Of a stretch of 12,398 nt of DNA, positions 5,597-11,954 are shown piece after piece. A program made the translations under genes and the position numbers. Origin of the DNA: an uncultured Oscillospiraceae bacterium (lineage in GTDB: Bacteria; Bacillota; Clostridia; Oscillospirales; Oscillospiraceae); NCBI GenBank assembly GCA_905233785.1, contig CAJOCV010000036.1, forward strand, positions 1 to 12,398. The letters are read 5' to 3'. The notes below the pieces were generated by a model, which made no database searches, was not told where the DNA came from, and was given only the letters and a program-made list of their open reading frames with translations. The stretch's first letter is position 1, and every line of letters starts with the position of its first letter.

Positions 5597-7495
5597 ATGT
5601 TTATCGATTCCTTTTTCAATCGCTTCACCCTGCCCGAGGATCTGAAGGCCGCCGTGTCCAAGGCCAAATGGCGCTGCTACCCGGAGACCAAGGATCAGCT
5701 GCTTGAGCTCTGCTACGGCCCCACGCACTCCTCCCGCTATGACGTGACCTACACCATTCCCGGCCGCGGCGTGTTCAAAGAGGCCGAGGTTGTCAGATGC
5801 AAGAACGGCCCCGTCGTCAACTTCATGGAGGACTATATGCGCCGCCGCGATCCCGACTGCATGCGTATCGGCGACGAGCTGCCCACCGACAAGCCCCGCT
5901 TCAAGGACGTGTACGGCTACGACTTCTCGAAGCTGCGCGCGGAGACCATGCAGTGGTTTGAGGGACAGGGCATCATTCTGCTCCCCTTCCACGCCGGCGG
6001 CCGCTACTACGGTTATGACGCGCTGATGGTCTGCCCGACGAACGCGGCCTTCTTCGCGCTGTCCCTTGCCAACATGCAGGGCTTTGTCAGCATCCACGAC
6101 ATCGACGCCGGCTTTACTCCCCGCGCCATCATCTATGTCGCGCCCCCCTTCCGTCTGACCCACTTCGACGGCAAGCAGGTCGTCGTGCATCAGCGCAGCG
6201 AGAGCCTGCACGAGGTCTTTGCCTACAACCTCTACCCCGGTCCCTCCGCCAAGAAGGGCGTGTTCTCCATGCTGCTGGACATCGGCGAGCATGAGGGCTG
6301 GGTCACGAACCACGCCTCCGCCGCGATGCTGGAGACCCCGTATGAAAACGAGGTCGTCTTCATGCACGAGGGCGCTTCCGGCGGCGGCAAGAGCGAGATG
6401 CTCGAAGAGGTGCACAAGAGCGAGAACGGCCAGGTGCTGCTCGGCACCCACCTGGTCAGCGGCGAGGATTATTACCTCACCCTGAACGAGACCTGCAAGA
6501 TCCACCCCATCGCCGACGACATGGTCATGGCGCACAAGGATCTGCAGAACGACTCCGGTCACCTCGTCATCGCCGACGCGGAGGACGGCTGGTTTCTGCG
6601 CATGGACGGTGACCAGTACTACGGCAACGTCCCCATGTACGAGCGCATCAGCATCCACCCCTCCGAACCGCTGGAGTTCTTCAACATGGACGGCACCCCC
6701 GGCGCCACCTGCCTGATTTGGGAGCATGTGATCGAATCCACCGGCAAGCCCTGCTCCAACCCGCGCGTCATCATCCCGCGTGAAATGATCGACAACATCG
6801 TCCCCGGCGACCAGCCGCAGGAGGTCAATGTGCGCTCCTTCGGCGTGCGCATGCCGCCCAGCACCGTCATGGAGCCGAACTACGGCGTCATGGGCATGGT
6901 GCAGTTTGTGCCCGCCTCCATCGCCTGGCTGTGGCGTCTGGTGTCCCCGCGCGGCTTTAAGAACCCCTCCATCGCCGACAGCAATGCCGGTTCCGGCCTG
7001 AAGGCCGAGGGCGTTGGCTCCTACTGGCCGTTCTGCACCGGCAAGAAGGTCACGCAGGCCAATCTCCTGCTGCGTCAGATGCTCGACACCCCGAACACGC
7101 TGAACATTCTGATCCCCAACCAGCACATCGGCGCCTACCGCATCGGCTTCATGGGCGAGTGGATCACCCGCGAGTACCTGGCCCGCCGCAACGGCATGGT
7201 GCGCATGAAGCACCTGGTGCCCGCCCGCTGCCCGCTGTTCGGCTACTCGCTGGACGAGATGAAGATCGACGGTCAGTATGTCCGCCGCACCTTCCTGCGT
7301 CCCGAGTATCAGTCCAAGCTGGGCTTCGAGGGCTATGACGCCGGCGCGAAGATCCTCACCGACTTCATGAAGGAGCAGGTCTCCCAGTTCCTCACCGACG
7401 AGCTCGACCCCATCGGCCGCCAGATCATTGAGCTCTGCCTCAACGACGCGCCGCTGGAGGAGTACCTCAAGATCACTCCGCTGAATCTGAAATAA
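5597..7495 (+). CDS. DUF4914-like protein with PEPCK-type P-loop
   Basis: A 632-residue soluble protein with no signal or membrane segment. I place it in the DUF4914 group from its length and overall pattern, by memory and not by search. Residues 255-270 contain FMHEGASGGGKSEM, a P-loop (Gly259-Ser266) like the kinase-1a motif of phosphoenolpyruvate carboxykinase. Residues 305-314 (IADDMVMAHK) hold a paired aspartate (Asp307-Asp308) placed like the PEPCK kinase-2/metal motif. Other distinct blocks are NMDGTPGATCLIWEH (363-377), SYWPFCTGKKVTQAN (475-489) and LIPNQHIGAYRIGFMGEW. This suggests an ATP- or GTP-using enzyme with a PEPCK-like fold, but the reaction is unknown. ATG 5597 follows AAAGGTGG (5583-5590). 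Codon choice is strongly restricted (Gly mostly GGC, Arg mostly CGC, Ile mostly ATC), unlike the preceding lipoprotein gene, which suggests high expression. It is a single-gene unit with its own promoter and terminator. Confidence 0.8.
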   Translation: MFIDSFFNRFTLPEDLKAAVSKAKWRCYPETKDQLLELCYGPTHSSRYDVTYTIPGRGVFKEAEVVRCKNGPVVNFMEDYMRRRDPDCMRIGDELPTDKPRFKDVYGYDFSKLRAETMQWFEGQGIILLPFHAGGRYYGYDALMVCPTNAAFFALSLANMQGFVSIHDIDAGFTPRAIIYVAPPFRLTHFDGKQVVVHQRSESLHEVFAYNLYPGPSAKKGVFSMLLDIGEHEGWVTNHASAAMLETPYENEVVFMHEGASGGGKSEMLEEVHKSENGQVLLGTHLVSGEDYYLTLNETCKIHPIADDMVMAHKDLQNDSGHLVIADAEDGWFLRMDGDQYYGNVPMYERISIHPSEPLEFFNMDGTPGATCLIWEHVIESTGKPCSNPRVIIPREMIDNIVPGDQPQEVNVRSFGVRMPPSTVMEPNYGVMGMVQFVPASIAWLWRLVSPRGFKNPSIADSNAGSGLKAEGVGSYWPFCTGKKVTQANLLLRQMLDTPNTLNILIPNQHIGAYRIGFMGEWITREYLARRNGMVRMKHLVPARCPLFGYSLDEMKIDGQYVRRTFLRPEYQSKLGFEGYDAGAKILTDFMKEQVSQFLTDELDPIGRQIIELCLNDAPLEEYLKITPLNLK

Positions 7496-7510
7496 GGTAT
7501 TCTCCCACAA

Positions 7511-7544
7511 ACACGGCGAATCTTCGGATTCGCCGTGTTTTTTT
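7511..7544 (+). terminator. Strong intrinsic terminator after the DUF4914-like gene
   Basis: ACACGGCGAATC (7511-7522), loop TTCG, GATTCGCCGTGT (7527-7538), then a T run to 7544. A perfect 12-bp stem closed by a UUCG tetraloop. Confidence 0.95.
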
Positions 7545-7545
7545 C

Positions 7546-7574
7546 TGTACAAGCGGGGAAAAACAGTGTATAAT
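7546..7574 (+). promoter_or_regulatory. Promoter of sufC-sufB
   Basis: -35 TGTACA (7546-7551), 17-bp spacer, consensus -10 TATAAT (7569-7574). The expected start near 7581 lies after the in-frame ATG at 7577, which rules that ATG out as the sufC start. Confidence 0.75.
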
Positions 7575-7609
7575 GCTTGTCGCATTCTTTTGATACAGAG
7601 GAAGACAAT

Positions 7610-8338
7610 ATGCTGGAACTGAGAAATCTGTCCTTTTCCGTGGAAGAGGACGGGGTGAAAAAGGAAATACTGCACGATCTGAACCTTTGCGTGGAGGATC
7701 GGAAATTCGTCGTCATCACCGGCCCGAACGGCAGCGGCAAGTCCACGCTGGCGCGGCTGATCGCAGGCATTGAGAAGCCCACGGCGGGTCAGATCCTGCT
7801 CGACGGCGAGGACATTACGGAAAAAAGCATCACCGAGCGGGCAAAGCTCGGCATCGGCTACGCCTTTCAGCAGCCGGTGCGCTTCAAGGGCATCCGCGTG
7901 CTGACGCTGCTGCGTCTGGCCGCCGGGAAGAACCTGAGCGTGTCGGAGGCCTGCAATTATCTGTCCGAGGTGGGGCTCTGCGCGCGCGACTATATCCAGC
8001 GCGAGGTGAACGCCTCCCTCTCCGGCGGCGAGCTCAAGCGCATCGAGATCGCGACGGTGCTTGCCCGCAAGGCGCGCTTCACGGTCTTCGACGAGCCGGA
8101 GGCCGGCATCGACCTCTGGAGCTTCCAGAACCTGATCCGCATCTTTGCGTCCATGCGGGATAACATTCAGGACAGCTCCATGATCATCATCTCCCATCAG
8201 GAGCGCATCCTGAGCATTGCCGACGAGATCGCCGTGGTCTCCGACGGGCGCATCGAGCGGCAAGGGAGCCGCGACGAAATCTATCCCACGCTGGTGGGCA
8301 CCACCGCGGCGCAGACGGCCTGCAGCCGCTTGAAGTAA
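7610..8338 (+). CDS. sufC: Fe-S cluster assembly ATPase SufC
   Basis: A 242-residue soluble ABC-type ATPase. Walker A is GPNGSGKST (38-46), Q-loop FQQP (86-89), ABC signature LSGGELKR (137-144), Walker B TVFDEPE (158-164) followed by AGIDLW, and the H-loop histidine is His196 (ISHQ). It lacks membrane partners and is followed by a SufB/SufD-like scaffold, so it is SufC and not a transporter ATPase. ATP hydrolysis drives conformational change of the scaffold during Fe-S cluster building. ATG 7610 is supported by AGAGGAAG (7597-7604). The stop codon TAA lies within the TAAGGAGG ribosome site of sufB, 14 bp before the next start, so translation of the pair is probably coordinated. Confidence 0.92.
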   Translation: MLELRNLSFSVEEDGVKKEILHDLNLCVEDRKFVVITGPNGSGKSTLARLIAGIEKPTAGQILLDGEDITEKSITERAKLGIGYAFQQPVRFKGIRVLTLLRLAAGKNLSVSEACNYLSEVGLCARDYIQREVNASLSGGELKRIEIATVLARKARFTVFDEPEAGIDLWSFQNLIRIFASMRDNIQDSSMIIISHQERILSIADEIAVVSDGRIERQGSRDEIYPTLVGTTAAQTACSRLK

Positions 8339-8352
8339 GGAGGCGCACAGAT

Positions 8353-9279
8353 ATGGTACAGCTTGACGCGATTCAAAAGCGCCTCATCTCCGAGATCGCC
8401 GATCTGCACGGCGTTCCCGAGGGCGCGTACAACTTCCGCGCAAACGGCGGTCTCGCCGGGCGCAACAGCACCGCGAATATCGACATTACGAGCAAGGAAA
8501 ACGGCAGCGGCATCGACATCCGCATCAAGCCCGGCACCGTCAACGAGAGCGTGCACATCCCGGTGGTGCTCTCGCAGACAGGGCTCAAGGAGGTCGTGTA
8601 CAACGATTTCTATGTGGGCGCGGGGAGCGACGTGGTCATTGTCGCCGGCTGCGGCATCGACAACTGCGGCGGGCAGGACTCCGAGCATGACGGTGTGCAC
8701 CGCTTTTTCCTCGAGAAGAACGCGAAGGTCAAATATGTAGAGAAGCACTACGGCTCCGGCGACGGCACGGGCAAGCGCATCTTAAACCCGGTCACCGAGG
8801 TGCACATGGACGAGGGCAGCACCATGGAGATGGAGATGGTGCAGATCAAGGGTGTGGACTCCACCGAGCGCACAACGCTCGCCGAGCTCAAGGCAAACGC
8901 GAAGCTCATCGTGCGCGAACGCCTGATGACCCACGGGGAGCAGCGGGCGCTGAGCGTTTACAAGGTGGAGCTCAACGGCGAAGGCGCGAGCGCGGACGTG
9001 GTCTCCCGCTCCATCGCGCGGGACAAGTCCTATCAGAAGCTGGACGCCTGCATCGTCGGCAACGCCCCCTGCAAGGGACATACCGAGTGCGACTCCATCA
9101 TCATGGACGAGGGCACGATCCTGGCCGTCCCCTCGCTCGAGGCGCATCATGTGGACGCCTCTCTCGTGCATGAGGCCGCCATCGGCAAGATCGCGGGCGA
9201 ACAGCTCATCAAGCTCATGACCCTCGGTCTCACCGAGCAGCAGGCCGAGGAGGAGATCATCAACGGCTTTCTGGCGTAA
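8353..9279 (+). CDS. sufB: Compact SufB/SufD-type Fe-S scaffold protein
   Basis: A 308-residue SufB/SufD-superfamily protein, much shorter than E. coli SufB (about 495) or SufD (about 420). The beta-helix-like core is seen at residues 66-235 (NDFYVGAGSDVVIVAGCGI and strand-rich repeats). The C-terminal block holds Cys240 and Cys246 (NAPCKGHTEC), Glu263, His265/266 and the family signature LVHEAAIGKI (271-280); these positions correspond to the region used for cluster assembly in SufB and SufD. With only one scaffold gene beside sufC, and no sufD, sufS or sufU, the pair resembles the SUF-like minimal system described in methanogens and Clostridia, where one protein does both scaffold roles as a homodimer. 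ATG 8353 follows an excellent AAGGAGG (8337-8343). A terminator follows 8 bp after the stop. Confidence 0.9.
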   Translation: MVQLDAIQKRLISEIADLHGVPEGAYNFRANGGLAGRNSTANIDITSKENGSGIDIRIKPGTVNESVHIPVVLSQTGLKEVVYNDFYVGAGSDVVIVAGCGIDNCGGQDSEHDGVHRFFLEKNAKVKYVEKHYGSGDGTGKRILNPVTEVHMDEGSTMEMEMVQIKGVDSTERTTLAELKANAKLIVRERLMTHGEQRALSVYKVELNGEGASADVVSRSIARDKSYQKLDACIVGNAPCKGHTECDSIIMDEGTILAVPSLEAHHVDASLVHEAAIGKIAGEQLIKLMTLGLTEQQAEEEIINGFLA

Positions 9280-9286
9280 TCCGATT

Positions 9287-9330
9287 GGGGCTGTGAAAAA
9301 GCGGAGTTTTTCACAGCCCCTTTCACTTTT
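9287..9330 (+). terminator. Intrinsic terminator after sufB
   Basis: GGGGCTGTGAAAAA (9287-9300), loop GCGGAG, TTTTTCACAGCCCC (9307-9320), then TTTCACTTTT. A perfect 14-bp stem with a T-rich tail. Confidence 0.93.
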
Positions 9331-9333
9331 CTC

Positions 9334-9362
9334 TTGCCCATGGCATAAAATGGTGGTATGCT
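9334..9362 (+). promoter_or_regulatory. Promoter of the ddl gene
   Basis: -35 TTGCCC (9334-9339), 17-bp spacer ending in TGG, -10 TATGCT (9357-9362), which makes an extended -10. TAAAAT at 9346-9351 is an alternative -10 but has no -35 at the right distance. The promoter lies directly behind the sufB terminator. Confidence 0.6.
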
Positions 9363-9402
9363 AACGCAAGTAGTTTTTTGATTCTGAAAAGAGGCGTTCC
9401 CT

Positions 9403-10464
9403 TTGAAAATTGTGGTTTTGGGCGGCGGCATCAGCTCCGAGCGGCATGTGTCCCTCGTGTCCGCCACCTCGGTATGCAAGGCTCTGCGTTCGCTGGGGCA
9501 TCGGGCGATCTTTGTCGATCTCTTTCTGGGGCTGGAGGATTTTGACGCCCCGCTGGAGACGGCCTTCGACGCGCCCGACGGCTTCTGCGGCGAGGTCGCC
9601 ATCGGGCATGAAGCGCCCGATCTCGCCGCTGTGGTCGCGTCGCGCCGGGATCAGAGCCCCAGCCGCATCGGCAAAAACGTGCTGGAGCTTTGCAGGCTTG
9701 CCGACTGCGTCTTTCTCGGTCTGCACGGCGCGGACGGCGAAGACGGCAAAATCCAGGCCGCGCTCGAGCTGCTGGGCGTCCCCTACACCGGCTCCGGCCC
9801 GCTCGGGAGCGCCATGGCCATGGACAAAGCGGTTGCCAAGCGCATCGTCGCCTCCGCCGGGGTACGCACCCCGGACTGGCAGGAGCTGACCTATCACGAG
9901 GCCGACATTCCCGCCCTTGCCAAAACGCTGCCGGTTCCCTGCGCGGTGAAGGTGGTGGGCGGCGGCTCGTCGATTGGCGTGGCGCTGCCGGATACGCGCG
10001 AGGAGCTGGAGCAGGCGCTGCACGACATTCTTCCTTATGGAAGCCGCGTCGTCGTCGAGCAGAAGATCGTCGGCCGCGAGCTCACGGTGCCCATCCTTGA
10101 TGATCGGGCGCTCTGCCCCATTGAGATCGTCCCGCCCGAGAGCGGCCGCTTCGATTATATCTCCAAGTACCAGTCCGGCAGCGAGGGCGCGTCCGAGCTC
10201 TGCCCCGCCCCGATCGACGAGGACGCGGCGCGGCGGGTGTGCGAGGCCGCGCTGAAGGCTCACCGCGCGTTGGGGCTCAGCGTCTACTCCCGTTCCGACT
10301 TCATCATGGACGGGGACGGCCTTGTCTGGTATCTTGAGACCAACACGCTCCCCGGCATGACGCCCGCAAGCCTTATCCCCAAGGCCGCGGCGGTGGAGGG
10401 CATGAGCTACGCGCAGCTCTGTGAGAGGATCGTTCTGCTTTCGCTGGAGAAGAGCACGAATTAA
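9403..10464 (+). CDS. ddl: D-alanine--D-alanine ligase
   Basis: A 353-residue cytoplasmic ATP-grasp enzyme that joins two D-alanines for peptidoglycan synthesis. Visible motifs are GGGISSERHVS (7-17) with Glu13, LHGADGEDGKIQ (107-118), the ATP-binding loop VKVVGGGSSIGV (182-193), FDYISKY (250-256) and the metal-binding C-terminus YSRSDF with Asp299, then LETNTLPGMTPASLIP with Glu312 and Asn314. Tyr256 keeps the KY pair of D-Ala-D-Ala ligases (E. coli DdlB Lys215-Tyr216), which argues against a VanA-type D-lactate ligase. Two departures are VKV where VKP is usual and a long variable segment at 40-90. The start is TTG at 9403, preceded by AAAAGAGG (9387-9394); the protein then begins exactly at the first beta strand. 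It is probably a single-gene unit. Confidence 0.92.
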   Translation: MKIVVLGGGISSERHVSLVSATSVCKALRSLGHRAIFVDLFLGLEDFDAPLETAFDAPDGFCGEVAIGHEAPDLAAVVASRRDQSPSRIGKNVLELCRLADCVFLGLHGADGEDGKIQAALELLGVPYTGSGPLGSAMAMDKAVAKRIVASAGVRTPDWQELTYHEADIPALAKTLPVPCAVKVVGGGSSIGVALPDTREELEQALHDILPYGSRVVVEQKIVGRELTVPILDDRALCPIEIVPPESGRFDYISKYQSGSEGASELCPAPIDEDAARRVCEAALKAHRALGLSVYSRSDFIMDGDGLVWYLETNTLPGMTPASLIPKAAAVEGMSYAQLCERIVLLSLEKSTN

Positions 10465-10471
10465 CAGATTC

Positions 10472-10502
10472 TTGATATTTTACTCCGAAGTTATGATAAA
10501 AT
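10472..10502 (+). promoter_or_regulatory. Probable promoter of the zinc-ribbon/DUF5685/J-domain operon
   Basis: -35 TTGATA (10472-10477), 17-bp spacer, -10 GATAAA (10495-10500), or TAAAAT two bases later. It begins 8 bp after the ddl stop. Transcription from near 10508 would give a long leader of about 158 nt. Confidence 0.5.
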
Positions 10503-10507
10503 CGTAA

Positions 10508-10665
10508 TATCAGAACTATCGTAAACGAGTCTGAAAAATGAGCTTACGATAGAGCCATGTTATTCGGTTGCCCCGTCAGGGGCGAGAAAAACGGCTTTGA
10601 TCTGATATGGTAAACGCAAATCCTTTTCGCGTTACCTATAACTTCCGTATCAAGGTGATTCACGC
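10508..10665 (+). promoter_or_regulatory. Long structured 5' leader with possible ribosome-site switch
   Basis: No gene is seen here. The leader holds CTATCGTAA/TTACGATAG (10516-10524 with 10544-10552), a GCCCC-GTCA-GGGGC hairpin (10570-10583) and GGTAAACGC/GCGTTACC (10609-10617 with 10629-10636, one bulged A). CTTTGAT (10595-10601) can pair with ATCAAGG (10649-10655) and mask the ribosome site AAGGTG (10652-10657). TGATATGG (10603-10610) can instead pair with CCGTATCA (10645-10652), which excludes the first pairing. AGAGCC (10551-10556) can also pair with GGCTTT (10593-10598). I do not recognise a known riboswitch class. The pairings are read by eye and not tested for energy or conservation. 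Confidence 0.45.
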
Positions 10666-11103
10666 ATGAAAGAACAATTGGAACGCTTCCTGGTCCGCTC
10701 CCGTCAGCGCATGGCAGGCTTTATGGCAGGGCGCAACGGCAACGACCGGCTCAACCTTTTCCTGTTGATCGTGGACGTGGCGCTGCTGCTTCTCGCGACG
10801 TTTTTTCCCCGCAGTCTGGGCAGGGTTTTTTATCCCCTGCTGCTGGTGCTGCTGGGCTATATCTATTTTCGCATGCTCTCCCGCAACGTCTACAAGCGCC
10901 GCACGGAGAACGAGGCGTATCTGCGGCTCTGCGGCAAGCTGAGCGCAAGGCTGCGCCTGCTCAAGGAGCGCTGGATGCAGCGGCGGGAATACAAGTTCTT
11001 CAGTTGCCCCTCCTGCAAATCCGTGATGCGCGTCCCCCGCGGGCGGGGCAAAATCCGCATCGTCTGCCGCAAGTGCGGCACCTCCTTTGAGGGAAAATCC
11101 TGA
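10666..11103 (+). CDS. Small membrane protein with C-terminal zinc ribbon
   Basis: A 145-residue protein of unknown function. Residues 1-28 are basic and polar, followed by two hydrophobic segments (about 29-47 and 53-71) forming a probable membrane hairpin, a basic, Arg-rich helical stretch (72-110) and a zinc ribbon with CPSC (114-117) and CRKC (134-137). The likely topology puts both ends in the cytoplasm because the flanks are positively charged. ATG 10666 has AAGGTG (10652-10657) eight bases upstream. The stop TGA overlaps the next start by one base (TGATG), indicating translational coupling. It may tether or sense for its two operon partners; that role is inferred from context only. Confidence 0.8.
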   Translation: MKEQLERFLVRSRQRMAGFMAGRNGNDRLNLFLLIVDVALLLLATFFPRSLGRVFYPLLLVLLGYIYFRMLSRNVYKRRTENEAYLRLCGKLSARLRLLKERWMQRREYKFFSCPSCKSVMRVPRGRGKIRIVCRKCGTSFEGKS

Positions 11104-11954
11104 TGTTCGGGTATCTTGTCGCCGACACGGGCAAGCTCACAGAGGAGGAGTTTTCGCGCTATCGCGCCTGCTACTGCGGGCTCTGCCGCTCGATCCGCGA
11201 GCGGCACGGGCAGAACGCGGGGCTCGCGCTGACTTACGACATGGCCTTTCTCGTGCTGCTGCTCTCCTCGCTGTACGAGCCGGAGGAGACGGCGGGCGAA
11301 GGCACCTGCATGCCCCACCCCGTCAAGGCGCGCGCCTACTGGCAGAACGAAGCCACGGCTTACGCCGCCGACTTGAATACCGCCCTGGCCTATCTCAAAT
11401 GCCTGGACGACTGGGAGGATGACGGAAATCTCGGCGCGCTCGCGGAGGCCAAGCTCCTGGAGGCAAGCTTTCACCGTACGGAGAAACTCTGGCCGCGGCA
11501 GTGCGCGGCGATCCGTGCGGGACTTGACAAGCTCCACGAGCTGGAAAAAAAGCGCATCGAGGACGCCGACGCCGCGGCGGACAGCTTCGGCGGCCTGATG
11601 GCGGAGCTGCTGGTCTGGCGAGAGGATCGCTGGAGCGAGGATCTGCGCGCCGTCGGGCGGAGCCTCGGCCGCTTTCTCTATGTGATGGACGCGGTGATGG
11701 ATCTGGACGAGGACGCCCGCCGCAGCCGATATAATCCCTTCCGGCGCTGGTATGGACTTGAGCGCAACGAGCAGCGCTTTCGGGACATTCTGGAGATGAT
11801 CCTGGGCGAGTGTCTGCGCTCTTTTGACCGGCTCCCGCTGGTGCAGGACGTTTCTATTCTGAAAAACATTCTCTGCGCCGGGCTCTGGCAGCAGTTCGAT
11901 CAAAAATACATGAGGAAGAAGAGAGGAAATCCCGATGGTGCAGGACCCGTATAA
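11103..11954 (+). CDS. DUF5685 family protein
   Basis: A 283-residue, mainly helical, soluble protein. The start MFGYLVAD and the YRACYCGLCRSIRERHG block (20-36, with Cys23, Cys25 and Cys28) are what I recall as hallmarks of DUF5685; LTYDMAFLVLLLSSLYEP follows. No function is established. Two acidic motifs stand out: DDWEDD (102-107) and DAVMDLDEDARRSRYNPF (196-213), which together resemble the paired Asp-rich motifs of class I isoprenoid synthases. This is discussed as a finding, not as an assignment. The start is fixed by TGATG coupling to the gene before, with GAGGGA at 11089-11094. The 3' end overlaps the J-domain gene by 20 nt, and the last 15 residues are basic and probably disordered. 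Confidence 0.82.
   Translation: MFGYLVADTGKLTEEEFSRYRACYCGLCRSIRERHGQNAGLALTYDMAFLVLLLSSLYEPEETAGEGTCMPHPVKARAYWQNEATAYAADLNTALAYLKCLDDWEDDGNLGALAEAKLLEASFHRTEKLWPRQCAAIRAGLDKLHELEKKRIEDADAAADSFGGLMAELLVWREDRWSEDLRAVGRSLGRFLYVMDAVMDLDEDARRSRYNPFRRWYGLERNEQRFRDILEMILGECLRSFDRLPLVQDVSILKNILCAGLWQQFDQKYMRKKRGNPDGAGPV

Noticed and set aside
5399..8263. Very long open frame on the minus strand opposite the DUF4914-like and sufC genes
   Set aside because: It is a by-product of GC-rich codon bias on the plus strand. It crosses a promoter and terminator, has no ribosome site, and its His/Val/Asp-rich translation resembles no protein family.
9856..9880. CCGGGGT/ACCCCGG hairpin inside ddl
   Set aside because: No T run follows, and it lies in well-conserved coding sequence; probably chance in GC-rich DNA.
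9403..10464. VanA-type D-Ala-D-Lac ligase
   Set aside because: The Lys-Tyr pair at 255-256 matches D-Ala-D-Ala ligases, and no vanH/vanX neighbours are present.
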